From positions 23,193 to 87,192 of the forward strand of contig NZ_BNAS01000003.1 in the NCBI RefSeq assembly GCF_014653785.1: 64,000 nucleotides of DNA, read 5' to 3'. The notes under the pieces were generated by a model that saw nothing but the letters and a program-made list of their open reading frames with translations, did no database searches and had not been told where the DNA came from. This DNA is from Promicromonospora soli. GTDB lineage: Bacteria > Actinomycetota > Actinomycetes > Actinomycetales > Cellulomonadaceae. Below are positions 52,984-64,000 of this stretch, in pieces. The first letter of the stretch is position 1. Each line of letters begins with the position of its first letter. The position numbers and the translations under genes are program-made.

Positions 52984-53367
52984 ATGGCGAAGCTCTCCAC
53001 CGACGAGCTCCTGTCCGCCTTCGAGGAGCTCACCCTCATCGAGCTCTCCGACTTCGTGAAGGCTTTCGAGGAGAAGTTCGACGTCACCGCTGCCGCCCCC
53101 GTTGCCGCCGCCGCGGCCGGTCCGGCTGCTGCCGCCGCTGAGGCTGTCGAGGAGAAGACGGAGTTCGACGTCATCCTCGAGGCCGCCGGTGAGAAGAAGA
53201 TCCAGGTCATCAAGGAGGTGCGCGCGCTCACGTCCCTCGGTCTCAAGGAGGCCAAGGACCTGGTCGACGGCGCGCCGAAGCCGGTTCTCGAAGGCGCCGA
53301 CAAGGACGCCGCCGAGAAGGCCAAGGCTGCCCTCGAGGGCGCCGGCGCCACCGTCACCCTCAAGTGA
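52984..53367 (+). CDS. rplL: 50S ribosomal protein L7/L12
   Basis: A 127-aa stalk protein that recruits translational GTPases. The N-terminal dimerisation domain ([32 protein letters not shown]) is followed by the Ala-rich hinge and the C-terminal domain [47 protein letters not shown] lies upstream of ATG 52984. Perfect hairpin after the gene at 53441. Confidence 0.97.
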   Translation: MAKLSTDELLSAFEELTLIELSDFVKAFEEKFDVTAAAPVAAAAAGPAAAAAEAVEEKTEFDVILEAAGEKKIQVIKEVRALTSLGLKEAKDLVDGAPKPVLEGADKDAAEKAKAALEGAGATVTLK

Positions 53368-53440
53368 CCTCTGGTCTGACCGCCTTCGGGCTGGTGTGAC
53401 GGCTGCCCGGGTTCGTCCCGGGCGGCGTCCGCCGACTGCA

Positions 53441-53470
53441 GAGGCCCGCACCCTTCGGGGTGCGGGCCTC
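53441..53470 (+). terminator. Terminator hairpin after rplL
   Basis: A perfect 13-bp stem (53441-53453 with 53458-53470) with a TTCG tetraloop. A further GCCCGGG-type hairpin is at about 53404-53423. The tail lacks a U-run (TCGTGCTCTCC). It separates rplL from rpoB transcription. Confidence 0.8.
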
Positions 53471-53564
53471 TCGTGCTCTCCAGGCTCGTGCGTGCGCCGC
53501 GGCGGTGCGGATACGCAACGATTCGAGGATTCGTACCGTCTCGACATGCAGGTCCTGGGGCGAC

Positions 53565-53593
53565 TGGACATACTTAAGGGAGATAGGTATGCT
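53565..53593 (+). promoter_or_regulatory. Promoter of rpoB-rpoC
   Basis: TGGACA (53565-53570) and TATGCT (53588-53593) have a 17-nt spacer, a strong sigma-70 type match. It lies in the 394-nt gene-free gap after rplL. Transcription would start near 53600, leaving a leader of about 160 nt before the rpoB TTG start. Confidence 0.75.
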
Positions 53594-53761
53594 AGCGCTT
53601 TGCGCCCGCGTGTGCCCTCGACGCCTCCCCCTGCTTCCCCGAATGTCCTGGTTGCATCCCCATTTGCGGGATGCCCTCCGGCGACCGGTGAAGTCCGGCA
53701 GAGCTTCCTGCAGCACCGCAGAGCGTACAGCGTTCACCCGAACTGCAGGGAAGGACCCCTC

Positions 53762-56700
53762 TTGGCTGCCTCGCGCACCCCTTCAGCTCCGTCCGCCGAA
53801 GCCATTGCGAACCGTACCGCTTCCCGTCGCGTTTCTTTCGCAAAGATCTATGAGCCACTCGAGGTCCCCGACCTGCTTGGCCTTCAGACCGAGAGCTTCG
53901 ACTGGCTTCTTGGTAACCCAGCCTGGCAGGCCAGGGTAGAAACTGCCAAGGCGGCTGGCCGTAATGATGTCCCGGAAACTTCGGGGCTGGAGGAGATCTT
54001 CGAGGAGATCTCCCCGATCGAGGACTTCGGGTCCTCGATGTCCCTCTCCTTCTCGAACCACCGCTTCGAGCCGCCGAAGTACACGGCGGACGAGTGCAAG
54101 GAGAAGGACTTCACCTACGCGGCTCCGCTGTTCGTCACCGCGGAGTTCGTCAACTACACCACCGGTGAGATCAAGAGCCAGACGGTCTTCATGGGCGACT
54201 TCCCGCTCATGACGGCACGCGGCACCTTCATCATCAACGGCACCGAGCGTGTCGTCGTCTCCCAGCTGGTGCGTTCGCCGGGCGTCTACTTCGAGCGCAC
54301 GCCGGACAAGACCAGCGACAAGGACGTCTTCTCCGCGAAGATCATCCCGTCGCGTGGTGCCTGGCTGGAGTTCGAGATCGACAAGCGCGACGCCGTCGGC
54401 GTCCGCGTCGACCGCAAGCGCAAGCAGTCCGTCACCGTGCTGCTCAAGGCCCTCGGCATGAGCGAGGCGGAGATCCGCGAGGAGTTCGCCGAGTTCCCGT
54501 CCGTGCTCGACACGCTCGAGAAGGACCACGTCCACACCGAGGACGAGGCTCTTGTGGACCTGTACCGCAAGATCCGCCCGGGCGAGCCGCCCACGGTCGA
54601 GGCCGGTCGCGCGCTGCTCGAGAACTTCTACTTCAACCCCAAGCGTTACGACCTCGCGAAGGTCGGGCGCTACAAGGCGAACAAGAAGCTCGGTGTCGAC
54701 GCGGAGCTGGCCGAGTCCACGCTGTCGCTGACCGACGTCGTCGCGACGATCAAGTACCTCGCTGCCCTGCACGCGGACAAGGCGATCCTGTCCGGCGTCC
54801 GCAACGGCAAGGCCGTCGAGGTGCGCGTCGAGACCGACGACATCGACCACTTCGGCAACCGCCGCATCCGCGCCGTCGGTGAGCTCATCCAGAACCAGGT
54901 GCGCACGGGTCTCTCCCGTATGGAGCGCGTGGTTCGTGAGCGCATGACCACGCAGGACGTCGAAGCCATCACGCCGCAGACGCTGATCAACATCCGTCCG
55001 GTTGTCGCGTCGATCCGTGAGTTCTTCGGCACCTCGCAGCTGTCGCAGTTCATGGACCAGAACAACCCGCTGGCCGGCCTGACGCACAAGCGGCGCCTGA
55101 ACGCGCTGGGCCCGGGTGGTCTGTCCCGCGACCGCGCCGGCATGGAGGTCCGTGACGTCCACCCGTCGCACTACGGCCGCATGTGCCCGATCGAGACCCC
55201 TGAGGGTCCGAACATCGGTCTGATCGGTTCGCTCGCGTCGTTCGGTCGCATCAACCCGTTCGGCTTCATCGAGACGCCGTACCGCAAGGTCGAGAACGGC
55301 AAGGTCACCGACAACATCGAGTACCTGACGGCCGATGACGAGGACCGTTACATCATCGCGCAGGCGAACACGCCGCTGCTCGAGGACGGCACCTTCGTGC
55401 TCGACCGTGTCCTGGTCCGCACCAAGGGTGGCGAGACCAACGACATCCCGGGTGCCGAGGTCGACTACATGGACATCTCGCCGCGCCAGATGGTGTCGGT
55501 CGCGACTGCCCTGATCCCGTTCCTCGAGCACGACGACGCCAACCGTGCCCTCATGGGTGCGAACATGCAGCGTCAGGCGGTGCCGCTGGTCCGGTCCGAG
55601 GCTCCTGTGGTCGGTACCGGCATGGAGCGCCGTGCGGCTGTCGACGCCGGCGACGTCGTCGTGGCGACCAAGCCCGGTGTCGTCACCGAGGTCTCGGCCG
55701 ACCTGGTGCTCGTGGCGAACGACGACGGCACCACGGGCTCGTACCGCATCCACAAGTTCGTGCGCTCGAACCAGGGCACGAGCTACAACCAGCGCGTGCT
55801 GGTCGACGAGGGTGCACGCATCGAGGTCGGCTCCGTCCTCGCGGACGGCCCGGCCACGGACGAGGGCGAGCTCGCGCTCGGACGCAACCTGCTCGTCGCG
55901 TTCATGTCGTGGGAGGGCCACAACTACGAGGACGCGATCATCCTGTCGCAGCGCCTCGTGGAGGACGACGTCCTCTCCTCGATCCACATCGAGGAGCACG
56001 AGGTCGACGCTCGCGACACCAAGCTGGGCCCCGAGGAGATCACGCGGGACATCCCGAACGTCTCCGAGGAGGTCCTGGCGGACCTCGACGAGCGCGGCGT
56101 GATCCGCATCGGTGCCGAGGTCGGCGCCGGCGACATCCTGGTCGGCAAGGTCACCCCCAAGGGTGAGACCGAGCTGACCCCGGAGGAGCGACTGCTGCGT
56201 GCGATCTTCGGCGAGAAGGCGCGCGAGGTGCGCGACACCTCGCTCAAGGTGCCTCACGGCGAGCAGGGCACGGTCATCGCGGTGCGCGAGTTCAACCGGG
56301 AGGACGGCGACGAGCTGCCCGCCGGCGTGAACCAGCTGGTGCGCGTGTACATCGCGCAGCGCCGCAAGATCACGGTCGGTGACAAGCTGGCCGGCCGTCA
56401 CGGCAACAAGGGCGTCATCTCGAAGATCCTCCCGCAGGAGGACATGCCGTTCCTCGAGGACGGCACGCCCGTCGACGTCATCCTGAACCCGCTTGGTGTG
56501 CCGGGCCGCATGAACGTGGGCCAGGTGCTGGAGACCCACCTCGGGTGGATCGCCAAGCAGGGCTGGGACGTCTCCCTCGCCGAGGACAAGGGCGGGGAGT
56601 GGCTGAAGAGCCTCCCCGAGGTCGCTCACACGAGCGAGCCGGGCCGCCCTGTCGCCACTCCGGTGTTCGACGGTCTGGAGGAGGTCGCGCTCCGCGGTCT

Positions 56701-57274
56701 CTTCGGGGCGACCCTGCCCAACCGGGACGGCCAGCGCATGGTCGACCACGACGGCAAGGCGATGCTGTTCGACGGCCGCTCCGGCGAGCCGTTCCCCGAG
56801 CCCGTCTCGACCGGCTACATGTACATCCTGAAGCTGCACCACCTGGTCGACGACAAGATCCACGCGCGTTCGACCGGCCCGTACTCGATGATCACGCAGC
56901 AGCCGCTGGGTGGTAAGGCGCAGTTCGGTGGTCAGCGATTCGGTGAGATGGAGGTCTGGGCACTCGAGGCGTACGGCGCCGCGTACACGCTCCAGGAGCT
57001 CCTCACCATCAAGTCCGACGACGTCCCGGGCCGTGTCAAGGTCTACGAGGCGATCGTCAAGGGCGAGAACATCCCCGACTCGGGCATCCCGGAGTCCTTC
57101 AAGGTTCTACTCAAGGAGATGCAGTCGCTGTGCCTGAACGTCGAGGTGCTCTCGAGCGACGGTGTCTCCATCGAGATGAAGGAGTCCGACGACGAGGTGT
57201 ACCGCGCCGCTGAGGAGCTCGGGATCGACCTCTCGCGGCGGCCCAACGCCGCCTCCAGCGTCGACGAGATCTGA
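53762..57274 (+). CDS. rpoB: RNA polymerase beta subunit
   Basis: A 1170-aa beta subunit. The start is TTG 53762 ([11 protein letters not shown]...), preceded by GGGAAGGACC, as in mycobacteria. The rifampicin region [24 protein letters not shown] ends RLNALGPGG. Asn 447 replaces the usual Ser at the E. coli Ser531 position, while the Asp of MDQN and His of THKRR are kept. Conserved polymerase motifs such as [17 protein letters not shown] and [13 protein letters not shown] are present. rpoC follows after a 95-nt gap with imperfect repeats. The long reading from 53102 is only an extension of the same frame through rplL. Confidence 0.97.
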   Translation: MAASRTPSAPSAEAIANRTASRRVSFAKIYEPLEVPDLLGLQTESFDWLLGNPAWQARVETAKAAGRNDVPETSGLEEIFEEISPIEDFGSSMSLSFSNHRFEPPKYTADECKEKDFTYAAPLFVTAEFVNYTTGEIKSQTVFMGDFPLMTARGTFIINGTERVVVSQLVRSPGVYFERTPDKTSDKDVFSAKIIPSRGAWLEFEIDKRDAVGVRVDRKRKQSVTVLLKALGMSEAEIREEFAEFPSVLDTLEKDHVHTEDEALVDLYRKIRPGEPPTVEAGRALLENFYFNPKRYDLAKVGRYKANKKLGVDAELAESTLSLTDVVATIKYLAALHADKAILSGVRNGKAVEVRVETDDIDHFGNRRIRAVGELIQNQVRTGLSRMERVVRERMTTQDVEAITPQTLINIRPVVASIREFFGTSQLSQFMDQNNPLAGLTHKRRLNALGPGGLSRDRAGMEVRDVHPSHYGRMCPIETPEGPNIGLIGSLASFGRINPFGFIETPYRKVENGKVTDNIEYLTADDEDRYIIAQANTPLLEDGTFVLDRVLVRTKGGETNDIPGAEVDYMDISPRQMVSVATALIPFLEHDDANRALMGANMQRQAVPLVRSEAPVVGTGMERRAAVDAGDVVVATKPGVVTEVSADLVLVANDDGTTGSYRIHKFVRSNQGTSYNQRVLVDEGARIEVGSVLADGPATDEGELALGRNLLVAFMSWEGHNYEDAIILSQRLVEDDVLSSIHIEEHEVDARDTKLGPEEITRDIPNVSEEVLADLDERGVIRIGAEVGAGDILVGKVTPKGETELTPEERLLRAIFGEKAREVRDTSLKVPHGEQGTVIAVREFNREDGDELPAGVNQLVRVYIAQRRKITVGDKLAGRHGNKGVISKILPQEDMPFLEDGTPVDVILNPLGVPGRMNVGQVLETHLGWIAKQGWDVSLAEDKGGEWLKSLPEVAHTSEPGRPVATPVFDGLEEVALRGLFGATLPNRDGQRMVDHDGKAMLFDGRSGEPFPEPVSTGYMYILKLHHLVDDKIHARSTGPYSMITQQPLGGKAQFGGQRFGEMEVWALEAYGAAYTLQELLTIKSDDVPGRVKVYEAIVKGENIPDSGIPESFKVLLKEMQSLCLNVEVLSSDGVSIEMKESDDEVYRAAEELGIDLSRRPNAASSVDEI

Positions 57275-57369
57275 CACCGGTCCGCGCCCGGGGCACCGGG
57301 CGCGGACCCGGACACCAGGCGCGGTCCTGGACACCAAGGATTTTCGAGAACTTCAGGAAGTAGGACATC

Positions 57370-61254
<3,885 letters not shown>

Positions 61255-61268
61255 GCTAGCTCCCCCTC

Positions 61269-61360
61269 GCCGAAGTAGAACCGTGGCGAGATAGAACTGG
61301 GGCTGAGGTGCTGATCAGCGCCTCAGCCCCAGTTCTATCTCGCCACGGTTCTACTTCGGC
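61269..61360. repeat. 92-bp near-perfect palindrome, family B copy 2, after rpoC
   Basis: 46-nt halves (61269-61314 and 61315-61360) are complementary except for one G-T pair (61309/61320). The first 40 nt of each arm are perfectly complementary. The modules GAAGTAGAACC and GAGATAGAAC are the same as in the repeat at 31986-32099. It lies 15 nt after the rpoC stop. It would fold to a very stable RNA hairpin or cruciform and probably terminates the rpoBC message. Confidence 0.92.
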
Positions 61361-61377
61361 GGAACGCCCGGGTGCAT

Positions 61378-61423
61378 CTCACACCCGATTCGTTTTGACC
61401 CCCCGTAAACACGCGGGTAACCT
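61378..61423 (+). promoter_or_regulatory. Promoter of rpsL-rpsG
   Basis: TTTGAC (61394-61399) or TTGACC (61395-61400), then an 18- or 17-nt spacer to TAACCT (61418-61423). CTCACACCCGATTCG at 61378-61392 is the same 15-nt block as upstream of tRNA-Thr, at the same spacing from the -35. The leader to the GTG start of rpsL is about 270 nt with no coding sequence seen. Confidence 0.7.
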
Positions 61424-61700
61424 AGGAATCCGTGCCTGCGCCGTCGGGCCGCACCTCTTGAAGGCCGCCGCAAGGCAGGCTTCGGAAGCGGCCGATGTGA
61501 GTGCGTGGGCATCCCGGCGAGAACCTCCCGGGGCACGTCGTGCCCCGATGGTGGAGCCGGGCCATCGAGCCGGTGGTACGTGGCGTAGCAGTCCCCGTGG
61601 GGGCTGTGGGTGCCGCATGCGATCGGCACGCACAAGCCAGAACCATCGACGGGGACGCCGGCAGGGCGTCGCCGAAGCTCAAGAAGACGACGGAGACGTA
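61424..61700 (+). other. Gene-free leader of rpsL
   Basis: About 275 nt between the rpsL promoter and GTG start. Short inverted segments are scattered through it, but I see no ordered riboswitch or known leader. It belongs to the rpoC-rpsL intergenic gap of about 446 nt, which also holds the palindrome and promoter. Confidence 0.4.
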
Positions 61701-62075
61701 GTGCCTACGATCCAGCAGCTCGTCCGCAAGGGGCGGACCTCGAAGGCCGGGAAGTCGAAGACTCCGGCCCTCAAGGGTTCCCCCCAGCGGCGCGGCGTGT
61801 GCACCCGTGTGTACACCACCACCCCTAAGAAGCCGAACTCGGCCCTCCGCAAGGTCGCCCGTGTGAAGCTTTCCTCGCAGGTCGAGGTCACCGCGTACAT
61901 CCCCGGTGTCGGCCACAACCTGCAGGAGCACTCGATCGTGCTCGTGCGTGGCGGCCGTGTGAAGGACCTTCCCGGTGTTCGTTACAAGATCGTCCGTGGC
62001 GCGCTCGACACGCAGGGCGTGAAGGGTCGCAAGCAGGCCCGGTCCCGTTACGGCGCCAAGAAGGAGAAGAGCTGA
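61701..62075 (+). CDS. rpsL: 30S ribosomal protein S12
   Basis: A 124-aa S12 at the decoding centre. It carries [13 protein letters not shown] and [13 protein letters not shown], with Lys at the two positions (43 and 88) whose change gives streptomycin resistance, so no such mutation is present. GTG 61701 follows CGGAGA. The stop overlaps the rpsG ATG as TGATG. Confidence 0.97.
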   Translation: MPTIQQLVRKGRTSKAGKSKTPALKGSPQRRGVCTRVYTTTPKKPNSALRKVARVKLSSQVEVTAYIPGVGHNLQEHSIVLVRGGRVKDLPGVRYKIVRGALDTQGVKGRKQARSRYGAKKEKS

Positions 62076-62545
62076 TGCCCCGCAAGGGTCCGGCCCCGAA
62101 GCGGCCGCTCATCGTTGACCCGGTGTACGGGTCCCCTGTTGTCACGCAGCTGATCAACAAGGTCCTGCTCGACGGCAAGAAGTCGACCGCCGAGGCGATC
62201 GTCTACGGCGCCCTCGAGGGCGTCCGTGCCAAGACTGATGGCGACCCGGTCGTGGTGCTCAAGCGCGCGCTCGACAACGTCCGCCCGGCTCTCGAGGTGC
62301 GTTCCCGCCGTGTCGGTGGCGCCACCTACCAGGTGCCGGTCGACGTGCGTCCGACGCGTGCCACCACGCTCGCGCTCCGCTGGCTCACCGACTTCTCCCG
62401 CGCTCGTCGCGAGAAGACGATGACCGAGCGTCTCATGAACGAGATCCTCGACGCGTCGAACGGTCTCGGTGCTGCGGTCAAGCGCCGCGAGGACATGCAC
62501 AAGATGGCCGACTCCAACAAGGCCTTCGCGCACTACCGCTGGTAG
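62075..62545 (+). CDS. rpsG: 30S ribosomal protein S7
   Basis: A 156-aa S7 that initiates assembly of the 30S head. It starts [21 protein letters not shown], and ends [20 protein letters not shown], as in other actinobacteria. It overlaps rpsL by one nt (TGATG), so it is translationally coupled. fusA follows after 93 nt with a hairpin between. Confidence 0.97.
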   Translation: MPRKGPAPKRPLIVDPVYGSPVVTQLINKVLLDGKKSTAEAIVYGALEGVRAKTDGDPVVVLKRALDNVRPALEVRSRRVGGATYQVPVDVRPTRATTLALRWLTDFSRARREKTMTERLMNEILDASNGLGAAVKRREDMHKMADSNKAFAHYRW

Positions 62546-62556
62546 TAGCTTCCGAG

Positions 62557-62580
62557 CGGCCCCGGGTCACCCCGGGGCCG
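62557..62580 (+). terminator. Hairpin between rpsG and fusA
   Basis: A perfect 10-bp stem (62557-62566 with 62571-62580) and TCAC loop, without a U-run. It probably adjusts the ratio of ribosomal to elongation-factor transcripts rather than fully stopping transcription. Confidence 0.55.
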
Positions 62581-62638
62581 TCGGTGGATGCATAACCGCC
62601 GGCCCCCAGCCCACCTTTAGACCAAGGGGTAAGACACC

Positions 62639-64000
<1,362 letters not shown>

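Noticed and set aside
53783-56863. A 1026-codon reading frame on the minus strand opposite rpoB
   Set aside because: It is complementary to the real rpoB frame, has an abnormal Asp/Val/Leu/Arg-rich composition and no domain. It results from GC-rich codon bias.
61700-62075. Streptomycin resistance changes in rpsL
   Set aside because: Lys 43 and Lys 88 positions are unchanged, so none is seen.

Overview
The window is chromosomal DNA from a high-GC Gram-positive actinobacterium. Most genes use GTG, TTG or ATG starts with third-position G/C, genes often overlap as ATGA or GTGA, and there are actinobacterial hallmarks: a TTG-started rpoB, the rpmG-hadA-hadB group, FprA, and a Tad pilus locus without an outer-membrane secretin. 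The ribosomal/RNA polymerase cluster suggests Micrococcales, possibly Promicromonosporaceae or a relative. That placement is inference and needs a marker-gene comparison.

Layout. 1-2400: two small membrane proteins and ferredoxin-NADP reductase. 2440-10332: a complete one-direction Tad/Flp pilus locus with two nearly identical tandem pilin genes, TadE, a TadG-like protein, CpaB, TadZ, TadA, TadB, TadC and a prepilin peptidase. 10393-21861: an accessory stretch with TetR and PadR regulators, HtpX, YajQ, a DHA2 efflux pump with a divergent TetR gene, a Phd/PIN-type toxin-antitoxin pair coupled to a HAD phosphatase, a PfkB kinase, an ECF41-like sigma factor facing its carboxymuconolactone-decarboxylase partner, and RarD. 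21927-24585: tRNA-Tyr, an unknown gene pair, tRNA-Thr, tRNA-Met, rpmG, hadA and hadB. 24702-40461: a secreted C39-like peptidase, thiC with a TPP riboswitch, a LacI/MFS pair, murB, an L,D-transpeptidase, adenosine deaminase, an unusual Ser/Thr kinase and an ABC-transporter/two-component operon. 40724-64000: tRNA-Trp, secE, nusG, rplK, rplA, an inserted island, rplJ, rplL, rpoB, rpoC, rpsL, rpsG and the start of fusA.

The most interesting system is the island at about 43.7-52.0 kb between rplA and rplJ. It holds an ECF-like sigma factor, an overlapping gene for a small protein with a carboxypeptidase-regulatory/Ig-like C-terminal domain (possible non-zinc anti-sigma), a subtilisin-family (S8) protease without a signal peptide, and two large TPR-CHAT proteins with caspase-like His/Cys dyads. 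The CHAT domains are nearly the same while the N-terminal repeat halves differ strongly. This looks like a self-regulated intracellular protease module of the kind seen in conflict and programmed-death systems. Its function here is inferred, not shown.

Other points: Asn replaces the usual Ser at the RpoB position equivalent to E. coli Ser531, an intrinsic rifampicin-resistance candidate. Three families of intergenic palindromic repeats occur, including a 92-bp near-perfect palindrome after rpoC. A 15-nt block is shared by the tRNA-Thr and rpsL promoters, and an L10 leader carries a built-in terminator upstream of rplJ.
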